Assembly (NCBI GenBank): GCA_003993805.1
Contig: RSEF01000031.1
Location: 57,172,137 to 57,236,136, forward strand
Direction: 5' to 3'
DNA: 64,000 bases
Source of the DNA: Himantopus leucocephalus
Lineage: Eukaryota; Chordata; Aves; Charadriiformes; Recurvirostridae
A model generated the notes under the pieces. It was given only the letters and a program-made list of their open reading frames with translations. It did no database searches and was not told the DNA's origin. A program made the position numbers and the translations under genes. Below are positions 49,101-63,904 of the stretch, piece after piece (position 1 is the stretch's first letter; each line of letters opens with the position of its first letter).

Positions 49101-49834
49101 CCCCACAACCTGTCTGCTTCTAATTCTTGAAGGGGGGGAAGGTTGTGCTGAAACGACTCGGGTAACTGTTAGTTCAGAAGACAGTTTTATCATTTAGGTA
49201 ATGTTGTAAGAGACAGAAAAGATAAACATCATCAAATTCATGTCCTGCAAGCATGAACGCCCTCTGATCGTTTTGTCCTTAAGCAGTTCCAAAAGTTTTT
49301 TACTATTGTCACAACAAAAAGAAAATCACTTTTACTCTCTAGCCTTTGAGAAAGGTTTTTGCAGGAAACCAGTCCTCCCTGACTACTGAACTCACAGGGC
49401 TTGCTACAATAATTGCGAAAACACAGAGACGGTAGTACATGACGTAGGAATATATTATTCATTCATGTGTGTATAAAAACCCACATGTACACACTAAGTA
49501 GGATACCTTTAACTCACAGAGCTTGGAATGACTTAAAAAGCTAATCCCCTCCCTTTCCCAGGCGGACTCAGCACAGCCAGCATTGTCCCTGACTGATGTT
49601 TATCTCCCCAGCTTCAGAGGTCCAAGATGATTTTTTCCCCCAGATGCTCCACACCGTCTATTCGAGTGATCAGCTAACCTTACCTTGAGGAGCTTTCCCT
49701 TAATGCATAAACTGAGTCTTCCTTCCTGGACTGTTAAGCCTCTGTCCCTCCATACTCTTATGGGACATGGAGAATGGGCTGGTCCTTGTTTGCAGCTGCC
49801 TTTTACCTTTCAAAAGACTGTCGCCATGTCTTCC
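46200..49834. other. Intergenic sequence, no gene recognised
   Basis: Unique sequence with the poly-A/N gap at 48.47-48.51 kb. Frames beside the gap contain undetermined residues and are not meaningful. Confidence 0.5.
48471..48513. other. Poly-A tract running into a 23-N gap
   Basis: About 20 A residues lead into 23 undetermined bases (48491-48513). Gap length is not a standard placeholder, so it may be an estimated homopolymer or low-quality stretch. Confidence 0.9.
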
Positions 49835-50155
49835 GTTCTCCAGGTTAAACCACTGTGCATCATCCTTCCCTTGGCCCTGTTTCCAGGTAGCTCATCGTCA
49901 CCATGTCCTTTTCCAGGTCTCACTCTGGGAGGTCCATGTCTCTCTTGATACGGTGCCCACAGCTGGACAAGGCGTTCGCTGCGAGTCCTCGCCGGCTCTG
50001 AGGAGAGCAGGAGGGTGACGTCACCTGTCTTGCAGGATACACTCCTGCTTACAGAGCTTCATCTAACGTCTGCCTTTTTCACAACAGCATGGTACTGTTG
50101 ACTCATATTCAGTTTATGACTGATGACTAGCTCTGGATCTTTTTTCTGCAAACTG
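49835..50155 (-). mobile_element. Eroded CR1 LINE fragment, reverse orientation
   Basis: In order, GTTCTCCAGGTTAAACCACT, GTCCATGTCTCTCTTGATAC, GTGCCCACAGCTGGACAAGG, a CTCTGAGGAGAGCAGGAGGG block, ACTGTTGACTCATATTCAG and AGCTCTGGATCTTTTTCTGC follow the reverse complement of CR1 ORF2 end text. Divergence and indels are heavy, so it is older than the neighbouring copy at 50.36 kb. Boundaries are approximate. Confidence 0.65.
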
Positions 50156-50356
50156 CCACCTAAACCAGATTATAGGATAAACTGTTGCTGTAACGTTAGA
50201 CTAAAAATAAAAAAAACAACTTCCAAACTGTTCAGTTTTGGGGACATGCAATTCACATGGACCAGTTTTCTTCACAGCACAGATTTTTTCTGGCAAAATG
50301 TGCTTGTGGAACTGAAGCCTGAGGCCACCTGCGATTGCAGATCACTTAAGATTACT

Positions 50357-50633
50357 TTGTAGTGATAGGACAAGGGGGACTGGCTTCAAACTGGAAGAGG
50401 GTAGATTTAGATTAGATATTAGGAGGAAATTTTTCACTCTGAGGGTGGTGAGACACTGGAACAGGTTGCCCAGAGAAGTTTTTGAGGCCCCATCCCTGGA
50501 GGTGTTCAAGGCCAGGTTGGACAGGGGCTTAGAGCAACCTGGGCTGGTGGGAGGTGTCCCTGCCCAGGGCAGGGGGGTTGGAACGAGGTGGTCTTCAAGG
50601 GCCCTTCCAACCTAAACCATTCTATGATTCTAA
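50357..50633 (+). mobile_element. CR1 LINE 3' end, plus orientation
   Basis: An uninterrupted CR1 3' region: TAGTGATAGGACAAGGGGGA, AGGGTAGATTTAGATTAGAT, TTTTTCACTCTGAGGGTGGT, GAACAGGTTGCCCAGAGAAG, CCCTGGAGGTGTTCAAGGCC, GGGGGGTTGGAACGAGGTGG and the tail CATTCTATGATTCT. It is 5'-truncated at the border of ORF2 and the 3' UTR. Similarity to consensus is high, so it is one of the younger insertions here. Confidence 0.95.
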
Positions 50634-53600
50634 GATGCAATATTTCATTCAGCATAACTTGATATAATACTGCATTATTTCTTTTTTGAAAGAGTGGGTT
50701 TACCCTCATTTTAGCCCATCTCCTTTCTCCTACCCCAGCTACACATTTTTACTAATTGCTTTATTTGGGCAATAGTAGTCTCCCATGGTTGTATGGTATA
50801 TTGGTCTCATTTGCTCATCTGCCTCAAAATTAAACAAGCAATAAAACTATTGTAGCTCTTGCCTTGCAGTCAGTCAGTTGCTGGTGCTGACGCAAAAAAG
50901 AGGTAGTCCAGGGCTTGGGGTGGGAGGATGACACCACCTTCTATCAGCAGCAACATGTCTTAGAGCATTTTAAGCCAACCGTGGAACTGCACCTTTTCTG
51001 AAGTGGGAGTAGTAGGTTTCTAGAGGGGACACAATTGTTTTAGTGAAATGAAACCCTTTTCTGCATAAATTGCCAACAAAACCTCACTGCCAAATTTAAA
51101 TTTTAAAAACATTAAAAGACTTGATGTCCTGGTTTGAGGACTCTCCGGCTGCAGACCTTGTACAGGACTGAGTGACTTCTGCAGTTCCAGAGCTGACCTT
51201 ATTGTCTCTCTTCCTTCTCATCTTAATGGTGTTTAAACATGATTAGCTGCACCACCTTAATCTTCAAATGTAAGCTTTTGTTCAGAAACCTCAGCGAATT
51301 TAGCTCAGAAGACACATCTTGGACTTGATAATAACTCTTTTCTAGAAGAAAGTTGGCGTAAGTTTCTATAACATCGTTTTAGGGCTTATTTTTCATGTCA
51401 GCCCGAGGGCATGGAACGTTCAAATTGCAGCTGGAGTGAGAGACTGTTTATGTATGACCTTCTTTACCAATAACTTTGACGGTGACTTTCAACAGCAAGA
51501 ATAATCTGTGCATAGGTGTTTTAGATAATAACTATTACCTAAGGAACTATATTTATTTATTAACTGATTAAAATGCCTTCCTGGAACTACAGGGCAATGG
51601 CTAATGACCAACGCGTGCTACATACAGTTCTGCAGAGGTTTCAGTAAATAACTGCAGAAGAAAACATTCCACTTACAAATTTTTGTTCAGCTAGTTACCT
51701 GCCTGAGAAGAGAAAAGGAATAAGGAAAGGGACCTCAGGTGTCTGGAGAGCTGGAGGATGATGGCAGCATGGCTTGTGCCATATTTTCTCCAACATGTTT
51801 CTGGCAGTAGGTGGGAGATGGACACACAAAGCAGGGTGAAATAACCCCCAATAACCAATACAAGGAACCTGAGTAATGGTGTCTGTCTCCTCCTTGCACC
51901 CTGGTAGCAGTGCCGAGACACTCCGGACACTCATGCCACCTGGAAACCTGATGGCGAGAGGGGACAGGCAGAAGTAGCCAAGCACTCCGACAGCTTCTCT
52001 TCCCCTCCCTCATTCCCTGTGGGAAATTCCCTAAATGCACCGGCAGGTTTTGAGTAACTGATCTAGAAAACTAAGCAGTCCCTTGTGGCTGGACTTTTTC
52101 TACAGTGATATCCCTGCAGCTGACCATCTGACACTTGCGTATTGGATGGGCATTAGATATTGTGTTTTATCCAGTCTGGGCAAAATTTTTTGCTTTCTGT
52201 TACTCTTGCTGTACTGGCTTAGCCATATGGGGAGAAAGGAAAATATAATTACTGATATGCTTTATTCATGAAATAAGAAAAGACTTGTGCTACTGTGCTA
52301 ATTATTTGTTTTAATAGCAGTAAATGCAGAGAAGAGGCTTGCAGAGTCTAGAGTTACTGTCAGCTGGAGGGTCCCTCCCCACAGGGAACCAGAAGGCAAT
52401 GCAACCACAGAGCACAGCGTTGCTGGTTTATGCTTTATGCTCTTAGTCAAAACAGCCTGATCAGAAGATGATTTCCATTGGGCAGCTGACACTATTTCCA
52501 CTGCTGTTTCTCTGCTGAGGACCATACACAAAAAAGAGACCTAAGTCCTTCGTGCTGTTGAAGTGAGTGTAATAGGTGCGCTATCCGGGCTTTGGTGGGT
52601 ATAGTCCCCCTCTTAGGAGCTCTGCAGCTACGAGACAGCAGAGATGAGATGATATCGTGTAACCCACGCTATAGCTCCTTCTGTGCAGACACCTCAACTG
52701 AAGAACAGCAAAGTACCGTGGGTAGCATCCCTAAAAACAATGACTGATTTCCTGCAGGACAGGATCAGGACAAAAGCAAGCAGGGAACATTTGTGGGCTT
52801 GGTCTGCTGAGGGCATTTTCACACCCTTTGAGACCCCGAGGAAACGAGCCAGAACTGAATCTCCCATTGCTTCCAGAGCTCAGGGTACACTGTGTCCCCA
52901 GGCCACAATCTGCAGTTTCAATTTGGGAAAATCTAAGGGAGGAAGTGTTGTTTGTACAACTTATCTGAACCTGTTTCCCGACAATAACTATTGTTCACTC
53001 TAGCAACTTGACATAATATAATTTATTTTGTGAAAAATAAATTTAATTTACATCCTATAACTGTAGTGAGATATGCTGTGGTTTTATTAGCAAGAGTAGA
53101 TGGATTTTTTCATTGTTTCTGAAAGAAATCAACATGATTCTATTTGCAGAATGCATTAAAAACTCATCTTGAAACCCTTGAGATGGTATTGCATCGGTTG
53201 ATTTCAGTTCTTAACAACTTTAGCTGAGTTATAAGATGCTGTGGCTTCCATATGCTGAAAAAAAAAAAAGTTAATATCCCTTTATTCGCTGTGAAAACAC
53301 CCTCCCCATGTTTCAGTAATATCAAGAAATCTTGACGTGCCCTGCTTAGACTTCGCAAACTGAGGTGGTAAGATTCTGCTTTGAAACCAGGAGAAACAGT
53401 ACTTTTTTTCATTTGCGACCTTTATAATGAATCTCTTTATTGTCTCTTTTGTTGAAATAATCCATCTGTGGATCTTCTGAGAAAGCTAAACAAGCTGATT
53501 TGTTAATTGGGGGAATGTGGTTTTGGTGTCTGACAATCTGAGAACTAAAGCTGTGCAGAAGGAAAAATCCAGAAAAGTGAAAAAACCAAAAATGTCAGCA

Positions 53601-56600
53601 TATATGCCTGCAGCAGAGCTTACACTGTATTGTGAATGTTTATTTTTGTCTTTCAGTTGCTACAGAAATTTTCCTCCATGAGCGCTGTGGACTATTTAAA
53701 CTAAACTTAATCTCACCTACTTTTCCTCTACTTTTGTCTTTCCAGTCTGCCCCTTATTTATTCATTGTATGTTTCCCTTGTTACTGATTTTATCTGAATT
53801 TTTGAATCACAATTACAGTTCTGCAGAAAAAGCAGTGTGCTTTTTTAAGTACCACAATCCAGAACACTACCTTGAATCAATTTCTATCTCTTCTACAAAA
53901 GCGTCCACTCACATGTACAAAATACCCAGCAACAGGGAACCGCCTAGGACCATTAATAACTCCTGTTGCTTCTCATCCTCATTGGGAAGATGCAGCTGGC
54001 ATCAGCCCAAAGTGTTTAACTTCCAGTGACCGGTATTACCTTTGTCCCTTATCCAAGCCTAGACATGTATGGGTGATTTCTGGTCTGCAGCTGACATTCG
54101 TAAGCACGATATAAGCAGTACAAGCCTTGAAGCAGATAGCAGTGCACAAGAAAGTCAAACCTCCTAAACCCACCAGCAAAGACAATACCTCCTCCTCTAA
54201 ATGCATGACAAGAGGAGACAAAGGCATGAAGAAAAGAAACATTACAAGTTTCCATTTCAAGTACTGCTCTGATAACACGGTTTAGCATTAGTGCTGGGAA
54301 GGAGACTGTTCTACCTAGCTCATCCCAGACAAATCCTTCCCATCGTATCCCTTAGTGGTTGTCCTGAGCCCTAAAGAAAGCTGATTGTCCTCTCATGAAC
54401 ATGTTTTCCTTTCCTTGGAAGTTTTGTCACATAGGACTGCCTGAAACATCTTGTTTAGAAATGGTGTTTTTCGTGGTGGTCTGAGGCTGTCTCAGCCTGC
54501 AGTTATTTCCTCCCCGTGATAGCAGCTGTCTATTTCCTGATTTACAGAGCACTTACCACAATTCATGATTGAGGGGTGCAGAGAAGCAAGGTGTTATTAT
54601 TAGCTATTGCCTTGAAAAGCTTCTGCTTTATGTCCTGACCACTTCACAAATCCAGAGAAGTGACTTCATTCCCAAGATGCAAAAATGATGTATTTTTTTT
54701 AAGGCGCAAGAGCAGAGACAGGCTTTCTTTCATCCAAACACATAACAGCATAAATAAGAGCAAGGCTCTCAAGTTCACTAAGAACAAAACAGACCATACC
54801 TCTAATTATGCAAATTAGAAACCTAACAAAGTATCCTTATTCTTATCTGTAAACAACAGGACTTTTTTCCTCATGTAAAGCAATGAGATAATGAGTTTAA
54901 CATCAACTTCTCTCCAGCGCTACAGAGCTGCTGTACAGCAAACGTGGATGTCTGCAAGATCCTTTAAGCAGTACTCTGAATTCCTTGTTTCCCTGTCACT
55001 GCATGATACGGGGCTGCCCTGATCCACCTCCCAGAGCAACCAGGACTTTGCTTTGGGTCCTTCTTAAGCACCAGTTCTCCAGATGTGACAGGAGCAAAGC
55101 AGCCACTATGCCACTTAGGAGCTCTTGGATATGAATGATGATTAAATCTCAACTTTCATTGCAAGTAAATAAGCTAGAACATGGCTTAGCAGGAAAGTAA
55201 ACAAGCTGTGCTCAGGTGGGCAACGTACCAGCTGATAGCAGGGAAGATGCTTCAGCAGGAATAGTGAGATCAACCAGTCCCACCTCACCTTCTCAGTGGG
55301 ACCAAACCAAGCCCATGACTGTGTTTCAACAGGACAATTGGTTTCAAGTCTCACGCAGTCCAGGTTTTCCATCCTACATTCCTTTGTCTATGTTCATGCA
55401 TTTCTACTGCCACAAAAAATAATTGCTGCGTAATATCGACTCTAGTCAAAAGCTCTGCACCATGGGGAGAATCCTGACCCATTGGCAGAACCAGCCCGAG
55501 GGAAGAATTTGGGACTTGCCCATGCCAGTCATGGCTATACACGCTCCCCCGAGTGCCCCACGCTTTTATAGTCCTCGGTATTCACTTGAAACAAATTAAA
55601 AAAGAGACTGAAGAAAGAGAACTTAAAGGCAGGCAATATGACTTGAAGTTTCTTCTAACATGCCACATATCTTGTTTCCAACCTGCGACTGGTTCTGGAG
55701 AAGAACAATCTTTTGTAGAAGTTCATTGGTCGTCTCGACTGTTAGAGTGGGCAAAGCACACTGCGTTGTTGCACTTGCTGGAAAAACGTTACACTGAAGA
55801 AGATAACTTATATGCAGGAAAGAGCAGACACCAAAGGAGCACGTTTGGACACTTTCTCCTCCCACGTCCTGGCCTTTGTGCAAAAGGGGTCTCTTTGGCC
55901 TAAACCCATGCTTTGGCATGGGAATCTTGTCCCAGTTTTTTATCATTCAGTACATGAAAAGTGATGTGAAAAAATTAGACAAGAGATAAAAATGCAAAGT
56001 ATTCTTCGGTATAGCATGTTTTTATGTAAGCTAGCTCTCAGCTGAAAATAATTACCTGATTAACCTCTATCTATGCACACTACTGTCTTTAGAAACTGCT
56101 TCTTTCCACTTCACAAGTCATGTCACAAGGAAGCATATACTAAACATTCGTTGCATTGCCACCCTGAATTAGACCTGCGCTGTCTCCCTTTCTGTAGAAG
56201 GAGGAGATGAAGCCAAGACGAATGAACAGTGAAGAGCAATCGTAGGAAAAGAATCTAGATTTCAGATGGAAAACTCCAGTTCTTGTCTCTAAACAGTTGA
56301 TAATGCTGTTGCTTACATGAACGTTTAAAATATTTATTCTGTGCACCTAGGAGAGATTTACCCTGACAAGTTTGCACAAATATGAAATTGCTGCCAATGC
56401 TATCCAAACAATATCTACTCTTAGAGTAGATGACTGACAGACCGTTACCTACTATTTATGCATGAGGTGAAGGCTTCTGTGAACAGTTAACTGCTGCAGC
56501 ACATAAACAATCCTCATCTGAGAGTTAGATACATTAGTTTTGTGTTTTCTGTGAAGGTCATAATAAAGCGTCCGCTTAAAAGCTTTCATTTTGTACATAG

Positions 56601-59600
56601 CAACAGGCTGCTTACCATTCAGAATAAAAAAAAAAATCCTTGAGCTATATTTTGTTTATAGTGCAATGTGAATTCCTGGTGAATGGGAGGTGAAAAAAAA
56701 AAAAGCAGCCTTGGTAACAATCAAAATAGACAAGATGTCTCTCAGTCAGAATTATTGTTGGTCGTGTTCAAGAAGCGGCAGGGATCTTGGGCCTCTAAAG
56801 CCAAGGAGTGGATATTGTCCATGACACAGCTTAAACCAAGCAGCAGTGCTCAAAAATGTTATACACCAACGTGCCATGTACTGAAACTACTTAGCAGCTG
56901 AAAGAGGCAGGGACAAAGCTACTGCAATAGAAAGTTTGCACACATGGAGGTCTCTTGAGAGTAAAAGGACTCTTCAGCCTTGCACTCTTCCTGGAATGGA
57001 CTTGAGAAGCACAGATGACTAAATCCTTGCTGCCTCTGGCTGCTGTGACATGTCACAACACTGAAACAAAACTTGTAGGTCTTGGGACTGAGTAGGAAAT
57101 TTATTGCATAAATAAATCCATCAGTGCAGTCTTTTTGAAACACAAGTGAACCGTGGTAGCAAAGGTATTGGAAGTTAATCTTAAAACTTTTTGTGAGTGG
57201 TCCTTTGCATGTGAATGGTTGTGATCCAATGTACCAATATTCTGGTGCAGTCATCTGAGGTGGGTTAGAGGTAGATGGACAGAGATGAATAGAAGGAGAC
57301 TTGGCACGTCAACACTGCAGTAAGGTGCCTACACAGTGATGAGCTGCTCAATGAAACAAGCTGCAAACACAACTGGGGAAATGCTTAGGCAAACTAGCAT
57401 TTTGCTGCTGTCTCTTTGGGCTTGACTTGCCCAAACATGCTCAACCATAGCATTGCCAACCTCTCTGAAATGCCCCAGGGCAAGACCCACACCAGAGGAG
57501 CTTGGGTCCTCCCTGTACGCTGTGTCACATCTTCTAGCCTCATGAGGAAGTCTCAGCTATCCCACAGCATTTCAAATGGAATTAATTGTCTGTGTTCAGG
57601 TAGCTGACTCATGCCCTCTACATCTGCCAATACTGTGGCATGACATTTGTCATTAAAAAAAAAATTGGACTCAACTCACGCATGCTCCAGTATTTGCAGT
57701 GTTAGGAAATCCAATGGGAATTTTTAAACGGTTGCATATAGAAAGAATATAAATCTAATTAGAACAATGTATTTTCAAAATAATTGCTTCTAAGAGGTGA
57801 GAACATGACTTTCAGAATGTATACATGTATGTATGTATGTATATGAATAATACACTGAATTGGCTTATACAAACTTTTGTTACCTGACAACACAGTTATG
57901 CCTCAAGGAAAGATTTCTAACGTCAGCCAATCAACAATGGAAAGAGCAGAGCCTTCCTTCCTCCAGCCTCTTAACCCTGTTCCCAAATACCCTCCCCATG
58001 ACAGCCGTCTCCCTCTTGCCTGGTGGAGGCATTTGCGCGCACCAATAACCTGGTTGCATAAGACAAACTCCTGCACATGCCGGCAGGTTCACTGACTGCA
58101 GACTCACAAGAGGAGAAGGGCTCAATGCCTGCCAGGTCAAAAGACCCCAGCAGGTCTTTTGGACTCATTTGTGTCTTCTCTGCCCAGCTACCAAGCTTTC
58201 TTGTGTACTGTTGAGGAACATGTCTTTGAGCTATGGATTGAAACTGGCCAATAAGTTTAAAAAATACTCAAGGCTTGAAAAAGGAAGCTGTAAGGAAGAC
58301 ATGAGAGATGCTATGATCACATCCATCTCTTGTCCATAGTACATCCAGAGTAAAAGTAGGCTCACATACTTCTGTAGTGGTGGGAGACCACCACAGAGGC
58401 CATAACTTACAGCAGCTCATCTACGACGTATGAAAGAGCATCAGAACATTGACCTAGGCTGACACTGCCCAGCCTCATCTGCAAGGCAGAGATGCAGCAC
58501 AAATACTCTGTTTTCATGGCTCTGGTGGCACTTGTTGAAAATGTTGTGTCTTCCTTAAAGGCAATTCTATCCTCAGTTCATTTATAATCCCATTTATTTC
58601 AGGAGGATCGCTTCCAGTCATAAAACTGTAAACTCCAACACAGTATGAACTCTTACCTAAGTATCAGTTTCTTCATAAGTGTAACATGGACCAAAGCTGA
58701 AGTCAGTTATAGTACTTGTCTTGGGATAGTAAAAATGGAGTCAGGCAACAAAAAGTGCACTTTTCCATGCAGCTTAAGTATGTCAATAACTTTCTTTGCA
58801 ATAGCCTGTAAACCTCTAGTGTGAGCACTCACCATCACATACACTGTTTAGCTCTTAACCTGTGACAAGACCACCTTGGCACTGGTGCAGGACCAGTATT
58901 TGTTCTTGCAAATAATTCATCTCCTCTCCCTCTTTGGAACATTATAAACTCTTCTGACACTCCTGCCTCACATTGCCAGCAAAGAAAAGGTTATATCGCC
59001 TTGGGTCCTTTAATAAGCAATCATTTCCTCACTTGCAAACCCAGTATAAATACAATGCATAAATCTTTTATCAGGATATGTGGTCTTAACTGGGGAAAAC
59101 GTTATCTCCTACATGGAATGCATTACACATAAAGCCAGTGTAAATCTCCTACGGGAAAGATGGGGTTTTAGCAAACTTGTGGATTTGCATTACACATCAC
59201 TACCACAGCCACCACCTCCTCTCCTCCAAGACCGTGGCTGTGTCCAAGCTTAGCGAAGTGCCCACCTGCCCACCGCTAAACAGAAAGCTCTGCAGGAGCA
59301 GCGTTCCCTGTCTGCTAATGCACAATATTGGTGTGCTCAGTCAACTTCAAAGTTTCTTTGCTCCTTTCTCACTGCAATACTGTGCTTCCCCTTGTCTAGC
59401 CAATTCCCTCTGTAACAGTGGGCAACTACATTTGCATGTTAACAGACAGTGAGGTCTGTTATAGGAAGCTGGTGAGGTTTTCAATGCAGTAACAATTTTT
59501 TTTTTAAAAAAAATCTGCTTTCAGTAAGTGCTTGACAAACCAGCCGTCTATGATGCAAAAAGATAATGGGACAGGAAATGAAAGGGAAATATCTTTAAAT

Positions 59601-62600
59601 GCTTAATAGCGATCACAGAGATCTGTGAAGAAAACTAAGGGAAACTGATGTACAGCAATGGGCCACTTGCTATCAACTTGCCTCAAAACTTAGTGGATCT
59701 AAAACTGAGAAATCAAGCGAGGTCGAGACTTGAAAATATAATTTCAGATATTCCTTTATTCCAATACCATGATGATAAGCAAAGTATTAAAGGATTACTG
59801 TGTAAAGGTGGAGGAAGAGTCAAAATGCCTCTCCTTATCATTCTCTCACCTACGTTTCAAAAATACAGAAGGAAGAAATTATTAAATATGTAAGTTAAAA
59901 ACAAAGCTATACAGACATTGCTAGCTGAGTTTTTGTGAAACACAAGGGAAATAACAAAGCAATTTCTAACCTAGAATCTAAATCGACTCTTGCTAAAGTC
60001 CCTGGGAAGCTTTTTAAGGTGCCCTGAAGATTAAACTTTTAGAATTGAGGATCTGCTAAGAAACTGCAGATAGCAGTAAACTCACCCTGGCAAGAGGGAA
60101 ACACACGCGTGGTCCAGCATTTTCTGATCTGCAGGGAAAAGATCGTTGCAGCCCAACAGCTTGTTTACGGTGTGATGGGTCTCATCAGTCCTGCATCTGA
60201 TTATGAGGCATGTGGACAGGTCTTTACAGAAACTGGGGGAGAGAAGAGACTACAGAAGACACTTGGCCTAAAGAATAGCACAATGAAGGAAAGCATTGCA
60301 ACATTTTTGCATTAAAGGATTGGGAATACAAAATCCAGAGCACTCTTGTAGCCTCCACTGAAATGCCTGCAGTTGGTTACTGGAGGGAGAACGGATTAGT
60401 TGCAAGGTGCATAGAGGAAAGTTTAAATATAGGATTAAGGGTGTTTTTAATTGTTTGTTGAACACCCTCAACCCTTATCAGGAGGAGGCAAAATTACAGG
60501 CAATGATAGATGAGATGGTTGTAGCACATACCTGCTGAGAAACAAGTGGGGGATATGAGGAAGAGACTACAAAGCCTGTTAGAACTGTTATAAAGGGGAG
60601 TAAAGCTATGTTCCGAGGAAATCAGGCAGCGATGGTAGAGAGGATGTTATGATGAAAAGGTGCCTTGGAGAGATCCACAGGGGAATTAAGACACTCCGGT
60701 ATGAAACTCTGTGGGAACGGATTACATCTGAGTGCCATGCACGCAGCCGCACACATGCTGTCTCCACGCTGCACATCACTTGGGGAAACAGGTGGAGATT
60801 TTTTTCCTACTGCTGGGGACAGAGGGGTAAGGAAAGATACAGCTTCTCAGCCTGATGGCTTGTGGGACATAACACAGTGTCAGACTAAATGTATCATTGG
60901 CCACAGGCTTGATCTTACTTTTAAGACTTAATTACTTCTCAAAAAATAAGTGTCAAAGGCTTACACAGCTTTAGTTTGCAAATTTAATTAAAGGATTAGC
61001 AAAGTTTTCTTTTCCTCTGTGGAAGCTATTAAGAGTAGAAAACTTGCAGAGAAGATCAGGTCATTTAATATAACTACTTATTGCATTAACATAGTCCTTG
61101 CCTAGTAAAGTACTGCAAATACAGCACAGTATTTCACTTTATACAGAAATACTTTCACAGTGAGCCACAATGAAATGAGATTAACTTGAAGTGTGCATAA
61201 AACATAACCAAGAAGAACATAAACACCACAGATACCAACCAGCTGGGAAGAGGGTGGTCTCACTGGACACCATGCTGCTTGCAACGTGACAGTCCTGGAC
61301 TGCACAGGAAGGCCAGCTCAGTGTACCTTGGTGTTGTGGGCTTAGCATTATTAAAACTTACTCAGTTTGAGATCAGTTTTGAAAAAATTCCAAATTTCAA
61401 GTCTTGCCATTCCCTGGTGATGCACTTTTTGGGTAGGCTGACTTAAACCAAGACAAAGATGCTGTTTCAAGGTCTTCTCCTTAAGTATCCCCCCCACTCC
61501 CCTCTTTGATTGCTCTCACTGAAGCACTTGTTTTTCCAGTGACTGCGAACAAGATGTTTTAGGCACACAGGGGGGCTGACAAGCTGCCTAAGTTAGCACA
61601 TTCAAGCAGAGATCTAAGGAACAATCTTTAGCCTTCTCATTGCAAAACAAATATTTGCCCTGTGTATCCCATCTGCGGTTTTGTCCCCTGTGGTGGATCA
61701 ACTCGGTCTAACCAGAGAATAGACCTCTCCTCTCTCCCTTCCTCCCCCGCAGTGGGAAACTCAGCTGACTAAACAACCCAACCCCCCGAGGGTGCAAGCC
61801 TGGTCCCTCTGCCCCACTGCATCCCACAGGCTGCATCCCGCAGGCTCACCGTGCTGATGTCCAGGGAGGGACAGCGATGTCCCCCCGGCTCTCCCTCTCC
61901 TCCTGTGAGTGATGTGGTCCAGCCGGAGGACCAGAGCCCTGGGGGAGGTTGAGGGAGATGGTCCTGCACAGCCATGTAGAGGCAACCACCAGTCCACCAC
62001 CCTGACAAACCTTCCAGCAAAAGGAGGTCCCGCATGATAAGTTCAGTGGTGCTTGCCTCTAGTGATTAGCATCATGGCATTGTGATTTTTTTCCCCTCTT
62101 CCAAATGAGAACTATAAATATGTGCTCATACAATACATGAGATATTCTGAAATGCTCTAAGATGATAGTCAATTTCTAGTGCTTTATGCAGAGAGGAATA
62201 TGCAAAGAGAAATATTTCAATATGTAGGCAGAAGGAAAAGCTCAGTACTTGATTGAAACTTTTATTTTGTGTTACATAAGAGTGAGATAATTGTACCTAG
62301 TAATCTTCCCAGTATTCAGGACACTGAGTTTTCAGTCACCCTAAATATTTGAATTATTTTAAGTAAAAAGCAACATTGATTTCTACTTCCTTATTGCAGA
62401 TTGTGTGCTTAAAATTAGCTGTGTATTGTGTTTTCTGATACCTTCTTTTCCAGGAATCCCCCTTTTTCTTACAGCATATTGTACAGTCATAAAAACTGAC
62501 TGCTTAAAAAAAAAAGGAGGAAAAAAAGGTTAAAAATCCATGAAAATTGTAAGTATTTTTCATTATTATTACTAGGTGCAGCTACCAGTATTTTAAATAA

Positions 62601-63904
62601 AAATCACCTTATATTAAAAGTATTTTTTAAAGTTTTAATACTTGCAAGCAAACATTTGGAGGGCAGTCACAATGTTTTTACAGATTCCTTGCAAGTTCAA
62701 GAGAACATAAACATTTTAAAACTATGCTTCTTAATGAAAATTATTTTACATTTAAGTAGTGAAAAGACTGCCTAATTTCTGTATTTCAGGGCTAAACTTT
62801 GTTCTCTGCTGACGCTGTGCGGGGCTGAGGATGGCGCAGGAATTCTTTCTCTCTCCTGAGCGATGAAAACACCAGTTGTGCGTGGAGAAGGGCCATCAAA
62901 CTTACCTCCCTGCCCTCCCTCACAGTGCAGCGAGCAAGTGAGGTGACAAACTGGACTCACGTGCTTGCTAGTAATTACCAACTGATGAAAGGCTACCGTT
63001 GAAAAAAGCAGCACTGCTTCCTGCCCTAGACTTAAGTTCATCCTCCACACGCTTTGGTTGCAATGACATGAACTCCATGACCAGGCACCACCTCCACCTC
63101 CCTATGACTACTTTGGGCAAGATGCTCTTGGTCACACCTCTGAAGGAAAGATACTGTACGCAGACTGAGTGCTGGACATCCACGGCAACAGCGCAAGGGC
63201 TCACTGCAGAATTTAGCAAACTCAGGCAAACTCTCTTACCCTTACATGCTATACCTGCTGGCTAGTAAGGCTGTAGCCAAGGTATCAACCTCGCGCCTGC
63301 TCGCTCTTTAACAAATCCTGATACCACGTGGGAGGAAACCATCCTGTTTCCTAATGCCATCGTTCTTAGAAAAGCTAATTTTTCTTACATTTCTATACCT
63401 GGCTTTATCTTGTTCACACTTTATTTCCCCTGAACAGTATTAGGTACTGTACTGCTTTTCTCTACAGCTCACTTACGACTTAAACCAGTTTAGTCTCAAA
63501 CAAATAAACCGTTTCAGAGTTAACAGCACGGCCTGAAAGGATTCACATCTTACAAAACAAGACGACTGTTTCAGAAATTGTTTTTTAAGATTTTTAAGAA
63601 ATTACAAAAACATCCTTTGCCTTCTACTTGTCACTATGGCTAGGCAAGGAGAAAAATCTATAATGTAATTAAGGAAGTCATGGAGCTTGTGCATCTGTAG
63701 CTGAGGATGAAGGAACTGATCTACCATTTCAAGCAAGGGGAGGATTTCCACACTGAATGTTTTTAGTCATGTGCAACAATAAATGTAGCATTGTTAAGGT
63801 AGGCTGAGTTCTGTAATTTTGGCAAGAGTATTTTTAGTACAGGACTCTACCAACCTGGGCAAATCCAGGGCTTCCCATACAGAGAGCTACAAAACAAGAA
63901 CAGT
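50634..63904. other. Intergenic sequence, no gene recognised
   Basis: Moderately AT-rich unique sequence with only small open frames (largest 116 codons at 55553-55903, plus, overlapped by a 107-codon frame on the other strand, neither with a recognisable domain). No MSH3-like MutS ATPase motif was seen on the minus strand, where it would be expected if that neighbour were near. Confidence 0.5.
57821..57846 (+). repeat. Short (ATGT)n microsatellite
   Basis: Tandem ATGT units (ACATGTATGTATGTATGTAT) between unique AT-rich sequence. Confidence 0.85.

Noticed and set aside
55553..55946. Overlapping 116- and 107-codon frames on opposite strands
   Set aside because: No recognisable domain in either; opposite-strand overlap and no splice context suggest chance.
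58640..58710. MIR-like block (TATCAGTTTCTTCATAAGTG)
   Set aside because: Only about 25 bases resemble the MIR end and the flanks do not continue the match.
60800..60905. Possible tail of an old CR1/L3 copy (CAGACTAAATGTATCATTGG)
   Set aside because: A single short resemblance without the collinear upstream blocks.
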